The notes below the pieces were generated by a model, which did no database searches, had not been told where the DNA came from, and saw only the letters and a program-made list of their open reading frames with translations. This document shows, piece by piece, positions 1 to 7,749 of a stretch of DNA of 62,583 nucleotides (position 1 is its first letter; each line of letters starts with the position of its first letter). Source of the stretch: Oscillospiraceae bacterium (GTDB lineage: Bacteria; Bacillota; Clostridia; Oscillospirales; Oscillospiraceae); NCBI GenBank assembly GCA_022793095.1, contig JAAWCD010000068.1, positions 1-62,583 of the forward strand, in the 5' to 3' direction. The translations under genes and the position numbers were made by a program.

Positions 1-139
1 ACACCGTCTGAACCGGCCTTTTTCCGTCCAGCTGCGTCAAACATGCTCGGAATACATCCAGTATTCCTGCGCTTTTTTCCTTGCCGGACGAAAAAATTCC
101 GGCCCATCCAGCGCACCCGGAGATTTTGAACAGGCTCTA
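1..139 (-). repeat. MITE-like element copy, probably truncated by the window edge
   Basis: Read on the minus strand it starts CTTAGAGCCTGTTCAAAATC and contains the core GGCAAGGAAAAAAGCGCAGG followed by AATACTGGATG. The same core is recognisable at 21.1 kb and, more diverged, at 20.9, 41.5, 47.75 and 57.6 kb. The matching left terminal repeat is not seen, so the element may begin outside the window. No gene lies in 1-313. Confidence 0.55.
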
Positions 140-157
140 AGAACCAAAAGAACCTCG

Positions 158-236
158 GGCAAAACTTCGTTTTGCCGCTGGGCCGCTTGAAGCAAAACGG
201 GCATATGCACATTTGTATCTTAACGTGCATATGCCC
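158..236. repeat. Two perfect hairpins between repeats
   Basis: GGCAAAAC (158-165) pairs with GTTTTGCC (169-176). GGGCATATGCAC (199-210) pairs with GTGCATATGCCC (225-236) across a 14-nt loop. No gene is visible here. The hairpins lie downstream of the minus-strand gpr gene, beyond the 271-310 repeat. Confidence 0.5.
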
Positions 237-270
237 ATTTGTCAAGGGGATTCTCTTGGGTCAGCGCTTG

Positions 271-310
271 AAGTTCTTTTTGCTTCTTTTTCTTTCAAGA
301 AAAAGAAGAG
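271..310 (-). repeat. Dyad repeat, single half-unit at the 3' end of gpr
   Basis: In the gpr direction this reads as a hairpin around CTTTTTCTTGAAAGAAAAAG followed by the tail GCAAAAAGAACTTCAAGCGC. It begins 4 nt after the gpr stop and may act as its transcription terminator. Confidence 0.8.
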
Positions 311-313
311 AAG

Positions 314-1204
314 CTAGCTCAAAAACATGTCCACATCCTCCACGGACAGGCCATCCTGGAGGGCCAGATTGATGCCGTAGCCGATGACCTTAGACACGTC
401 GGCCACGTGGGAATCAATGTCCTTGGGCGTGACAATCAGGGAGGGCGCGCCGCTTAAGGCACCTTTGCCGGAGTCCCCGCCCAGAAGGTCGGCGGCCAGG
501 GTGGCCGCGTCCACCACCGTGGGCACGCCCACCGCCACCACCGGCACCCCCAGCGTTTCCTGATTCAGGGCCTTCCGGGCGTTGCCCACCCCGGAACCGG
601 GCGTGATGCCGGAGCTGGCGATTTGAATGGTCCGGCACAGCCGCTTGACCGACCGGGCGGCCAGGGCGTCCACGGCAATGACGCAGGCGGGCTTCACCCG
701 CTGGACCACCGCATGGACCAGTTCCCCGCTCTCCATGCCCGTGGTGCCCAGCACGCCTGCCGCCAGCGCCGCCACCGGGCGGAACATGCCGAAGTGTTCC
801 GGTTCCCGGTCCACTAGGTGCCGGGTGACCATGGTGTGGTCCGCCGCCTTGGGGCCTACCGCGTCCGGCGTGATGGCCCGGTTGCCCAGCCCCACCACCA
901 GCACCGGCGCGCCCTCCTCCAGCCGGAGCATGGGCGACAGCTCTGCCGCCAGGGCGCGGGCGGCCCGCGGGAAGGCCTCCGGAAGCCGCTCCAGCAGGCC
1001 GTCCAGCTCCAGCGTCACATAGGAGCCCATGGGCTTGTTGACCGCCCGCTCCCCTTCTGCGCTGGTGATCTCCACCACCGTTACCGGATAGCCCTCCTGC
1101 GTCCGTTCCCGGGAAATGACGCCGGAGGCCGCGCCCGGATCCCCGGTCTGCTCCCGCCAAAGCTCCGTCGATTCCAGCGCCAGATCGGTTCTCGGCTGAC
1201 CCAT
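314..1204 (-). CDS. gpr: Spore germination protease GPR
   Basis: This 296-residue protein matches the A25 peptidase family that degrades small acid-soluble proteins in the forespore during germination. The N-terminal part (about residues 1-15, ending near TDLALES) resembles the autoprocessed propeptide region. The core carries VLVVGLGNRAITPDAVGP around residue 100, then the family segments GTTGMESGE and IAVDALAARS and the glycine-rich SSGITPGSGVGN stretch. Length is at the short end for the family. The start ATG follows AAAGGAG on the minus strand. Family knowledge says gpr is transcribed in the forespore by sigma-F/sigma-G; a weak match to such a promoter lies at 1253-1282. A dyad-repeat half follows the stop. 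Identification is secure. Confidence 0.95.
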   Translation of the reverse strand: MGQPRTDLALESTELWREQTGDPGAASGVISRERTQEGYPVTVVEITSAEGERAVNKPMGSYVTLELDGLLERLPEAFPRAARALAAELSPMLRLEEGAPVLVVGLGNRAITPDAVGPKAADHTMVTRHLVDREPEHFGMFRPVAALAAGVLGTTGMESGELVHAVVQRVKPACVIAVDALAARSVKRLCRTIQIASSGITPGSGVGNARKALNQETLGVPVVAVGVPTVVDAATLAADLLGGDSGKGALSGAPSLIVTPKDIDSHVADVSKVIGYGINLALQDGLSVEDVDMFLS

Positions 1205-1252
1205 TTTGAACCACTCCTTTTCCGTTTTTTCTAGTTTCTGCGGTTTTTCCGG

Positions 1253-1282
1253 CCCTATGTAAAAAAGATTCCGAATTTCTCA
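1253..1282 (-). promoter_or_regulatory. Possible forespore (sigma-G/F) promoter of gpr
   Basis: On the minus strand TGAGAA is followed after 17 nt by CATAGGG. This is a partial match to TGAATA / CATACTA, about 50 nt upstream of the gpr start. Confidence 0.3.
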
Positions 1283-1291
1283 AAAAAACAG

Positions 1292-1320
1292 TTGCATTTT
1301 TCCCGCAAGGGTGTTAAAAT
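1292..1320 (+). promoter_or_regulatory. Sigma-A promoter of rpsT
   Basis: TTGCAT (1292-1297), 17-nt spacer, TAAAAT (1315-1320). Confidence 0.75.
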
Positions 1321-1371
1321 AAATATCCGCACGGGATACGTGTAATTATGCTATTAGAGGAGGTGTTTGGT

Positions 1372-1638
1372 TTGCCGAATATCAAGTCTGCCAAGAAGCG
1401 TGTTCTGGTGACCAAGTCCAAGAGCGAGCAGAATAAGTCTGCCAAATCTGCGCTGAAGACGAATCTGAAGAAGTTTGACGCCGCGGTGGCCGAGGGCAAC
1501 CGTATCGAGGCTGATAGCGCTTACAAGATTGCTGTTAAGGCCGTCGATCAGGCTGTCGCGAAGGGCTTGCTTCACAAGAACAATGCCGCTCACAAGAAGA
1601 GCAGCATGACCCTCAAGCTCAACGCCGTTCAGGGCTGA
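1372..1638 (+). CDS. rpsT: 30S ribosomal protein S20
   Basis: The 88-residue product begins PNIKSAKKRVLVT, is Lys/Ala-rich throughout and ends KSSMTLKLNAVQG, the hallmarks of S20, which binds 16S rRNA in the small subunit. I chose the TTG at 1372 because GAGGAGGTG lies directly upstream and the family starts at this point; the earlier ATG at 1348 would put the ribosome-binding site inside the coding region. The gene is monocistronic, with its own promoter and a strong terminator. Confidence 0.95.
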   Translation: MPNIKSAKKRVLVTKSKSEQNKSAKSALKTNLKKFDAAVAEGNRIEADSAYKIAVKAVDQAVAKGLLHKNNAAHKKSSMTLKLNAVQG

Positions 1639-1660
1639 TCCGCGATTTTCATAAGAAAGC

Positions 1661-1686
1661 ACCCCGCCATCCGGCGGGGTTTTTTC
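1661..1686 (+). terminator. Rho-independent terminator of rpsT
   Basis: A stem ACCCCGCC / GGCGGGGT is followed by a run of T. Confidence 0.9.
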
Positions 1687-1719
1687 GTGAAAAAATGTGG
1701 GATTGCTGAAAATTTACAC

Positions 1720-1748
1720 TTGACATTTGGACAGGCAGCGGGTATAAT
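1720..1748 (+). promoter_or_regulatory. Consensus sigma-A promoter of tRNA-Val
   Basis: TTGACA, exactly 17 nt, TATAAT: a perfect match to consensus, 19 nt before the tRNA. Confidence 0.9.
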
Positions 1749-1767
1749 AAATAAAACTGACTGACAA

Positions 1768-1844
1768 GGACGATTAGCTCAGCTGGCTAGAGCATCCGCT
1801 TGACGTGCGGAGGGTCAGCGGTTCGAATCCGTTATCGTCCACCA
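1768..1844 (+). tRNA. tRNA-Val (anticodon GAC)
   Basis: The acceptor stem GGACGAT pairs with ATCGTCC. The D-arm begins TAGCTCAGCTGG. The anticodon loop TTGACGT is closed by CCGC/GCGG and displays GAC, which reads GUC/GUU valine codons. The T-arm contains GGTTCGAATCC, and the 3' CCA is encoded. The gene stands alone, with its own promoter and terminator. Confidence 0.95.
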
Positions 1845-1851
1845 GCGGGAA

Positions 1852-1883
1852 AAGCCCTGAGGCGATAGCCTCAGGGCTTTTTT
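1852..1883 (+). terminator. Terminator of tRNA-Val
   Basis: AAGCCCTGAGGC pairs with GCCTCAGGGCTT across a GATA loop, then a T run. Confidence 0.9.
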
Positions 1884-1917
1884 CTATCATTTGGATATTG
1901 AGAAAGAAGGTGGTCTG

Positions 1918-3438
1918 ATGGTGGTGACCGTGCGCTCCATGGGCTTATATGGCGTGGAGGGCTACGAGGTCCGGGCGGAGTGCGACCTGTCCCGTGGGCT
2001 TCCCGCTTTTGATGTGGTGGGCCTGCCGGACACGGCGGTCAAGGAGTCTCGGGAGCGGGTCCGGTCCGCGGTGAAAAACTGCGGCTTTGAGTTTCCGGTC
2101 AGCCGGGTGACCGTCAATCTGGCCCCTGCCGACCGCCGCAAGGAGGGCACGGTCTACGACCTGCCCATTCTCATCGGGATTCTTATGGCCAGCGGGCAGG
2201 TCAAGGGCAGCTTTTCTGACGCGGCCTTTGTGGGTGAGCTCTCTCTGTCCGGAGGGCTGCGGCCGGTGAAGGGCATGCTCCCCATGGCCATGGGCGCGAA
2301 ACGGGCTGGAGTGAAGCGGCTGTTTGTGCCTGCGGACAACGCGCCGGAGGCCACCCTGGCCGGCGGGCTGACCGTGTATCCAGTGGCCCATCTGAAGGAG
2401 CTTGCCGGGCACCTCACCGGAGAGACGCCGATAGAGCCCGCTCCGGTCTGGGAGCCTGGGCCGGAGGAGGGCGGGGCGCTGGACTTCATGGATGTGAAGG
2501 GCCAGGAGCAGGCCAAGCGGGCCATGGAGATCGCTGCCGCGGGAGGACACAATCTGCTGATGGTGGGTCCGCCGGGGGCGGGTAAAAGCATGCTGGCCAA
2601 GCGCCTGCCTTCCATTCTGCCGGACATGACCCGGCGGGAGGCCCTGGAGGCCACCGAGCTTCACTCCATTTTGGGCCTGACCAGCCGGGACCATCCCCTT
2701 CTGACCAGCCGGCCCTTCCGCGCTCCCCACCACACCATTTCAGCCATGGGGCTGTCCGGCGGCGGGACCGTGCCCCGTCCAGGGGAAATTTCCCTGGCGC
2801 ACAACGGAGTGCTGTTTCTGGACGAGCTGCCGGAGTTTCAGAAGGACGCCCTGGAGGTGCTCCGCCAGCCTCTGGAGGACGGCCGGGTTCAGATTTCCCG
2901 CGTGGCGGGCACGGTGGTGTATCCCAGCCGGTTTATGCTGGTGTGCGCCATGAATCCCTGCAAATGCGGTTGGTATGGGCATCCCCGGTGCACCTGCACA
3001 CAGAAGAGCGTGGAGCAGTACCTTTCCCGGCTGTCCGGGCCTCTGCTGGACCGGATTGACCTCCAGGTGGAGGTACCGGCCCTGGATTTTGACGAGCTGG
3101 GCCGCCGCCGGAGCGGAGAGCCCTCTGCGGACATTCGGACGCGGGTGAACGAGGCGCGGGCCCGGCAGGTGGAGCGGTTTGGGCCGGAGGGCCCGGACTG
3201 CAACGCCCATATGAGCCAGCAGGACATGCAGGCGTGGTGCGGGCTGGACCAGGCGGGCACGGACATGATGCGGACGGCCTACGACCGGATGGGGCTGACA
3301 GCCCGGAGCTACGACCGGATTCTGAGGGTGGCCCGGACGATTGCGGACCTGGACGGCGCGGACTCCATCCAGACCATCCACTTGGCGGAAGCCATCGCCT
3401 ACCGCACCACCGCCGCCCTCCGCCCTACTTTCTTTTGA
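1918..3438 (+). CDS. comM: ComM/YifB family AAA+ ATPase (Mg-chelatase-like)
   Basis: The 506-residue protein has the family layout: an N-terminal Lon-protease-like fold domain, then a Mg-chelatase AAA+ module with Walker A GPPGAGKS (near residue 217), the FLDELPEF Walker B segment, and the cysteine-bearing NPCKCGWYGHP loop. In transformable bacteria ComM is a branch-migration helicase acting on recombination intermediates; that function is inferred here. I chose the ATG at 1918 because AAGGTGG precedes it; an in-frame TTG at 1891 is less likely. The last codons (PTFF-stop) and the TGA lie inside a dyad-repeat half, so the C-terminal tail has been set by the repeat. Confidence 0.9.
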   Translation: MVVTVRSMGLYGVEGYEVRAECDLSRGLPAFDVVGLPDTAVKESRERVRSAVKNCGFEFPVSRVTVNLAPADRRKEGTVYDLPILIGILMASGQVKGSFSDAAFVGELSLSGGLRPVKGMLPMAMGAKRAGVKRLFVPADNAPEATLAGGLTVYPVAHLKELAGHLTGETPIEPAPVWEPGPEEGGALDFMDVKGQEQAKRAMEIAAAGGHNLLMVGPPGAGKSMLAKRLPSILPDMTRREALEATELHSILGLTSRDHPLLTSRPFRAPHHTISAMGLSGGGTVPRPGEISLAHNGVLFLDELPEFQKDALEVLRQPLEDGRVQISRVAGTVVYPSRFMLVCAMNPCKCGWYGHPRCTCTQKSVEQYLSRLSGPLLDRIDLQVEVPALDFDELGRRRSGEPSADIRTRVNEARARQVERFGPEGPDCNAHMSQQDMQAWCGLDQAGTDMMRTAYDRMGLTARSYDRILRVARTIADLDGADSIQTIHLAEAIAYRTTAALRPTFF

Positions 3439-3475
3439 AAAAGAAAGTAGGCAAAGAAACCTTCAAGCTGGTTCT
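3424..3475 (+). repeat. Dyad repeat half-unit overlapping the comM stop
   Basis: The hairpin CTACTTTC...GAAAGTAG is followed by a GCAAAGAAACCTTCAAGCTG tail. It contains the comM stop codon. Confidence 0.8.
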
Positions 3476-3514
3476 ATCGGGGCGGGGTGAAGGATTGGAG
3501 GAGGGGTGGAGCGA

Positions 3515-3649
3515 ATGAAAAAGCTGGCATTTTTGGCCAGTGTGATGTTTGTGGTACTCACCTTTTTGGGCGCGGGGTATGTACTTCTCCACCGCGGCAG
3601 TGTAAACGCTGGACACGCCCGGGATAACCGGCGCGTGACGCCAATGTAA
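3515..3649 (+). CDS. Small membrane protein, 44 residues, unknown function
   Basis: The frame encodes Met-Lys-Lys followed by a hydrophobic stretch (about residues 4-25, LAFLASVMFVVLTFLGAGYV) and a basic, polar C-terminus ending RRVTPM. A strong GGAGGAGGGG ribosome-binding site lies about 7 nt upstream of the ATG. It looks like a single-pass membrane peptide or a secreted peptide with an uncleaved signal. I do not recognise a family. It lies between comM and thiI and is bracketed by two inverted dyad-repeat halves (3424-3475 and 3648-3687), so it could be a passenger between repeats. The strong start site favours a real gene, but nothing in the sequence tells its role. Confidence 0.5.
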   Translation: MKKLAFLASVMFVVLTFLGAGYVLLHRGSVNAGHARDNRRVTPM

Positions 3650-3687
3650 AGTTCTTTTTGCTTCTTTTTCTTTTAAGAAAAAGAAGG
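3648..3687 (+). repeat. Dyad repeat half-unit upstream of thiI
   Basis: This copy is in the inverted orientation (tail AAAGTTCTTTTTG, then hairpin). It overlaps the microprotein stop by 2 nt. Confidence 0.8.
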
Positions 3688-3708
3688 AACAACAAGGAGT
3701 TCGATGAC

Positions 3709-4896
3709 ATGAATGACGAAATCATTTTGCTGAAGCTGGGCGAGCTGGTGCTTAAGGGGCTGAACCGCCGCCGGTTTGAGGACAAGCTGCTCAGCAATGT
3801 GCGCTGGCGGGTCGCGCCCTTCGGCAAATTCAAGGTTTACTCCAAGCAGTCCACGGTTTACGTGGAGCCGCTGGAGGAGGGCTGTGACCTGGATGGAGCC
3901 TACGAGGCCTGCAAATGTGTCTTTGGCGTGGTGGGCCTGTCCCGGGCCAAGTCCTGTGAAAAGGACAAGGACGCCTTCCTGGAAACCGCGAGAACCTACC
4001 TGGGGGACCGGCTGGCCGGGGCCAAAACCTTCAAAGTGGAGTCCAAGCGGGCGGACAAGACCTTCCCCATGACCTCCATTGAGCTGAGCCAGTACGTGGG
4101 CGGCGAGCTGGACGAGCTTTTCCCCAACCTGTCGGTGGATGTGCGCCATCCGGAGATCACGGTCAACCTGGAGGTCCGGGACTACGCCGGCTATGTCCAC
4201 GCGGACCCGGAGCCGGGAGCCGGCGGCCTGCCCGTGGGCACCAGCGGCCGGGCGGTGGCCCTCCTGTCCGGCGGCATCGACTCCCCCGCTGCCTGCTACA
4301 TGGTTGCCAAGCGCGGTGTGGAGCTGGAGCTGGTTCACTTTTTCAGCTACCCATACACCTCCAACGAGGCCAAGGAAAAGGTCATTGAGTTGGCCCGGAT
4401 TCTGACCCGGTACTGCGGCCGGATGACGCTGAACGTGGTGCCCTTCACCCGGATTCAGGAGGAAATCCGGCGATCCTGTCCAGAGGGGCTGTTCACCCTG
4501 GTGATGCGCCGGTTTATGATGCGGATCAGCGAGCGGGTGGCGGTTCGGACGGGCTCCGGCGCGCTGGTCACTGGCGAGTGCCTGGGCCAGGTGGCCAGTC
4601 AGACCATGGAGGCCATGGGCGTCACTGGGGCGGTATGTTCCCTGCCGGTGCTGCGGCCGGTGGTGGGCATGGACAAGGAAGAGATTGTGGAGACCGCACG
4701 GAAAATCGGCACTTTTGACACCTCTATTCTGCCCTATGAGGACTGCTGTACAGTGTTTACGCCCAAGCATCCCAGAACCCGGCCCACCTTGGAGGAGGTG
4801 GCGGAGGCTGAACAGGCCCTGGACGTGGACGGACTGGTGGAAGAGGCGTTTCAGGGCATTGAACGGATTAAAATCCGCCGGATGGAAGAGGAATAA
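3709..4896 (+). CDS. thiI: tRNA 4-thiouridine synthase ThiI
   Basis: The 395-residue protein has an N-terminal ferredoxin-like/THUMP region (about residues 1-165) followed by the PP-loop ATPase signature LLSGGIDSPAA near residue 185, which activates U8 of tRNA. It ends without the C-terminal rhodanese domain found in the E. coli enzyme, as is usual in Firmicutes, where a dedicated cysteine desulfurase supplies sulfur. I chose the ATG at 3709 because AAGGAG lies upstream; the longer frame starts inside the repeat. A short MITE-like hairpin follows the stop directly. Confidence 0.92.
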   Translation: MNDEIILLKLGELVLKGLNRRRFEDKLLSNVRWRVAPFGKFKVYSKQSTVYVEPLEEGCDLDGAYEACKCVFGVVGLSRAKSCEKDKDAFLETARTYLGDRLAGAKTFKVESKRADKTFPMTSIELSQYVGGELDELFPNLSVDVRHPEITVNLEVRDYAGYVHADPEPGAGGLPVGTSGRAVALLSGGIDSPAACYMVAKRGVELELVHFFSYPYTSNEAKEKVIELARILTRYCGRMTLNVVPFTRIQEEIRRSCPEGLFTLVMRRFMMRISERVAVRTGSGALVTGECLGQVASQTMEAMGVTGAVCSLPVLRPVVGMDKEEIVETARKIGTFDTSILPYEDCCTVFTPKHPRTRPTLEEVAEAEQALDVDGLVEEAFQGIERIKIRRMEEE

Positions 4897-4956
4897 GAGC
4901 CGGTTTAATATCTCCCGGTGTGCCGGATGGGCCGGGAGATATTAAACAGGCTCTAA
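4896..4956. repeat. Minimal MITE-like hairpin (~60 bp)
   Basis: GAGCCGGTTTAATATCTCCC is repeated inverted (one mismatch) around the core GTGTGCCGGATGGG. It matches the ends of the 1-139 element, as though the middle had been deleted. It has no T run, so it is not an obvious terminator. Confidence 0.65.
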
Positions 4957-4973
4957 GAGAAGGAAGGGATTTT

Positions 4974-6272
4974 ATGGCGCAGACTGCGGAGTTGATCGCC
5001 GTGGGCACGGAGCTGCTGCTGGGCTCCATTGCCAACACGGACGCGCAGATGATTTCCAGGGAGTTGTCTGCCCTGGGCATCAACGTTTTTTACCATACAG
5101 TGGTGGGCGACAATCTGGAGCGGGTCAAGGCTGCGGTGGAGGCCGCCAAGAGCCGGGCGGACCTCATCATTACCACCGGCGGCCTGGGGCCCACCTGCGA
5201 CGACCTGACGAAGAACGCGCTGGCCGCGGCCTTTGACCGGAAGCTGGTCTATGACGCGGCCTCGGCCAGCCGCATCCGGGCCTTTTTTGCCCGCATTGGC
5301 CGGCCTATGACGGAAAATAACCTCCAGCAGGCCTATCTGCCGGAGGGATCGCTGATTCTGCAAAATGACTGGGGCACTGCGCCGGGCTGTATGTTCCGGT
5401 CCAATGGCGTGATGGTGGTCATGCTGCCCGGCCCGCCCAGGGAGTGCGAAGCCATGCTGCGGAACCGGGTGCTGCCCTATCTGTTCCCGCTGTCCGACGG
5501 AGTGATTGTGTCCCGGACGCTGAAGCTGTTCGGCATTGGGGAAGCGGCCATGGAGGCCCGGCTTCGGGAGCGGATGAACGCTATGGAGAATCCCACACTG
5601 GCGCCCTACGCCAAGGAGGGAGAGACCGAACTTCGCATCACCGCCAAGGCGGAGACAGAGGCGAAGGCGCGGGCCATGGTGATTCCGGTGGAAGCGGACT
5701 TGAAGAAGGAATTCGGCGATTTGATTTACGGTGTGGATGTGGCCTCCCTGGAGGAACGGGTGTTAGAGCTGCTGAAGGCGAGGAAACTGACCCTTTCGGC
5801 GGCGGAGTCCTGCACGGGCGGCCTGGTGGCCAAACGGATGACGGATTTGCCAGGGGCTTCCGCAGTCTTTCGGGGCGGCGTGGTTTCCTACACAGACGAG
5901 GTGAAGCACAAGGTGCTGGGTGTGCCTCAGGAGCTGCTGAGACGGAATGGAGCGGTGTCCAGGGCGGTGGCGGAGGCCATGGCGAAGGGCGTCCGGCAGC
6001 TCACGGGGAGCGACCTGGCTGTGGCAATCACGGGTGTGGCGGGGCCGGACCCGGACGAGCGGAAGAATCCGGTGGGGCTGGTCTACTTGGCGCTGACGGA
6101 CGGAGAGAAGACTTGGGTTTATGAGAGCCGGTCTGGCGGAAGCCGGGGCCGTATCCGCACCATGGCGGCTCACACGGCGCTGGATCTGCTGCGCCGCTAT
6201 CTGACGGACGCGCCCATTCCCGAGGATGCCGGCGGCTACTCCCCTGACTCCCCCTGCCCCTACTTTTCTTGA
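4974..6272 (+). CDS. cinA: CinA family protein (competence/damage-inducible; NMN deamidase)
   Basis: The 432-residue protein has two parts: an N-terminal MoaB/MogA-like domain (AELIAVGTELLLG; TTGGLGPTCDD) and a C-terminal PncC-like domain (SAAESCTGGLVAKRMTD; AITGVAGPDP), which in family members hydrolyses nicotinamide mononucleotide in pyridine-nucleotide salvage. I chose the ATG at 4974 because AAGGAAGGG precedes it. The C-terminus (CPYFS) and stop are encoded by the adjoining dyad repeat. Confidence 0.92.
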   Translation: MAQTAELIAVGTELLLGSIANTDAQMISRELSALGINVFYHTVVGDNLERVKAAVEAAKSRADLIITTGGLGPTCDDLTKNALAAAFDRKLVYDAASASRIRAFFARIGRPMTENNLQQAYLPEGSLILQNDWGTAPGCMFRSNGVMVVMLPGPPRECEAMLRNRVLPYLFPLSDGVIVSRTLKLFGIGEAAMEARLRERMNAMENPTLAPYAKEGETELRITAKAETEAKARAMVIPVEADLKKEFGDLIYGVDVASLEERVLELLKARKLTLSAAESCTGGLVAKRMTDLPGASAVFRGGVVSYTDEVKHKVLGVPQELLRRNGAVSRAVAEAMAKGVRQLTGSDLAVAITGVAGPDPDERKNPVGLVYLALTDGEKTWVYESRSGGSRGRIRTMAAHTALDLLRRYLTDAPIPEDAGGYSPDSPCPYFS

Positions 6273-6376
6273 AAGAAAAGTAGGCAAAAGAACTTCAAAC
6301 TGGTTCTACCGAAAAGGTGCTTAGAACACAGTTTGAAGTTCTTTTTGGTTCTTTTTCGTTCAAGAAAAAGAATAGA
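6260..6376. repeat. Complete dyad repeat (~117 bp)
   Basis: Left half: hairpin TACTTTTCTTGAAAGAAAAG plus tail ending AACTTCAAACTGGTTCTA. Right half is inverted: TTAGAACACAGTTTGAAGTT then the hairpin. It fills the gap between convergent cinA and the SnoaL-like gene. Confidence 0.85.
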
Positions 6377-6399
6377 AAATGATATGAAAATAGGAAAGC

Positions 6400-6831
6400 C
6401 TAAAACCAGGGGTGTGCGTTGTCCCGGAATACAGGCTCCGGGCCGTTTTGGTAGGGGTCGTAGCGGTCCGAGTTGCAGCCGTACTCAGTCAGGCGCTGAA
6501 TTCTGCCGTCCTCCGCCCAGACCACCAGGGAGAGCCCGTCAAAGGCATCTGTGGTCCCGTCGTTCATCCGGCATTGAAAGCGCCATTCCACCACCGTCTG
6601 GTCCCCCTGGTGCAGAAACTGCCGGATATCCCAGACCAAAACCGACCCTCGGGTGTTCCACTCCTCAAACCAGTGCCGGACCGCCTCCGCGCTCCGGTAT
6701 TCCGGCCCCCAGCTTTCTGTGTAAATCGCATCTGCTGCGAAGAGCGCCGTAATTCCGGTGTCCTCCTTGTCCAGCCACATGCGAAACCAGCGGCGGATGA
6801 GCTGCTCCCGCGCCTCTGCTGTTATGGACAT
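6400..6831 (-). CDS. SnoaL-like / NTF2-fold protein
   Basis: The 143-residue protein has the features of the SnoaL-like nuclear transport factor 2 superfamily: an N-terminal helix (ARFQLIRRWF-like, here AREQLIRRWFRMWLDKED), then alternating strands with VVEWRFQCRMNDG and a terminal aromatic-rich segment. Such domains bind or isomerise small hydrophobic molecules; the substrate is unknown. It starts 2 nt after the degV stop, so the two are co-transcribed and probably translationally coupled. Confidence 0.75.
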   Translation of the reverse strand: MSITAEAREQLIRRWFRMWLDKEDTGITALFAADAIYTESWGPEYRSAEAVRHWFEEWNTRGSVLVWDIRQFLHQGDQTVVEWRFQCRMNDGTTDAFDGLSLVVWAEDGRIQRLTEYGCNSDRYDPYQNGPEPVFRDNAHPWF

Positions 6832-6833
6832 GG

Positions 6834-7706
6834 CTATCTCTGAGTGCCGAGGAAGAAGAAGGCGATAACCCCCGGCCCGGTATGGGCGCCGATGACTGGC
6901 CCCACGTAGCTGATGACTACTTCCTTGACCCCCAGCTTATCCTTGACCATTTGGGCCACCTGCCCGGCCTCCTCCAGACAGTCGCCGTGGCTGAGGAACA
7001 TCACCTGACTGGCTGGGTCAATGGCGGTTTCCGCCGCTTTCTCTACCAGGGCCTTCAGAGAGGCCTGACGGCCCCGCGCCTTGGACATGTTGATGAGGTG
7101 GCCCTCGTCGTCCACATGGAGCACCGGCTTGATGTTCAGCATGGTGCCCACCAGCGCCGTGGCCGCGGACACCCGCCCGCCCCGCTTGAGGTGGTTCAGG
7201 TCGTCCACGGTGAACCAGTGGCAGAGATGCAGCTTGTTCTGCTCCACCCAGTCCCGGACCTCCTCCAGGGAGCCGCCCTTTTCCTTCCGCTTGCAGGCCA
7301 GATAGACCAGAAGGCCCTGGCCCATGGAGGCGCAGAGGGTGTCCACCACATAAATCTTCCGATCCGGGTACTGCTCCCGCAGGTCTGCGGCGGCAATCAT
7401 CGCGGAATTGCAGGTGGTGGACAGGCCGGAGGAGAAGGCCAGCACCAGAAGGTCCTTTCCCTCCGCCAACAGGGGTTCCATAACATCGCTCCACTCGCCC
7501 ACATTGACCGCAGCCGTGGTGGCCTGAGAACCGGCCCGAATCTTGTTGTAAAATTCCTTGGGGTCAATCTCCCGTCCGTCCAGGAAATTACGGTAGCGCT
7601 TCCCCTCAATCTCCACGGTCAGAGGCAGCACCGCAAGGTCCAGCTCCCGCTCCAGCTCCGGGGGCAGGTCGCAGCTGGAATCGGTCAAAATTACATAGTC
7701 GCTCAT
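6834..7706 (-). CDS. DegV family fatty-acid-binding protein
   Basis: The 290-residue protein shows the DegV pattern: the start VILTDSSCDLP, a central FSSGLSTTCNSA stretch, then DTLCASMGQG and the late LKRGGRVS motif. Characterised members bind a fatty acid and deliver it to a FakA-type kinase. No fakA is in this window. It forms a minus-strand operon with the SnoaL-like gene downstream and probably with the DUF1836 gene upstream. Its start is preceded by AAGGAGG. Confidence 0.9.
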   Translation of the reverse strand: MSDYVILTDSSCDLPPELERELDLAVLPLTVEIEGKRYRNFLDGREIDPKEFYNKIRAGSQATTAAVNVGEWSDVMEPLLAEGKDLLVLAFSSGLSTTCNSAMIAAADLREQYPDRKIYVVDTLCASMGQGLLVYLACKRKEKGGSLEEVRDWVEQNKLHLCHWFTVDDLNHLKRGGRVSAATALVGTMLNIKPVLHVDDEGHLINMSKARGRQASLKALVEKAAETAIDPASQVMFLSHGDCLEEAGQVAQMVKDKLGVKEVVISYVGPVIGAHTGPGVIAFFFLGTQR

Positions 7707-7749
7707 ATGGGGTTCCTCCTTGTGATATCGTCAGACATGCTGAAACAAA

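Noticed and set aside
158-236. CRISPR-like or origin-like repeat
   Set aside because: The repeated units are single hairpins with different sequences. There is no spacer-repeat periodicity anywhere in the window, and no DnaA boxes or cas genes.
414-1283. Long minus-strand open frame overlapping gpr
   Set aside because: It is a shadow of gpr in another frame: Gly/Arg/Ala-rich, no motif, no ribosome-binding site.
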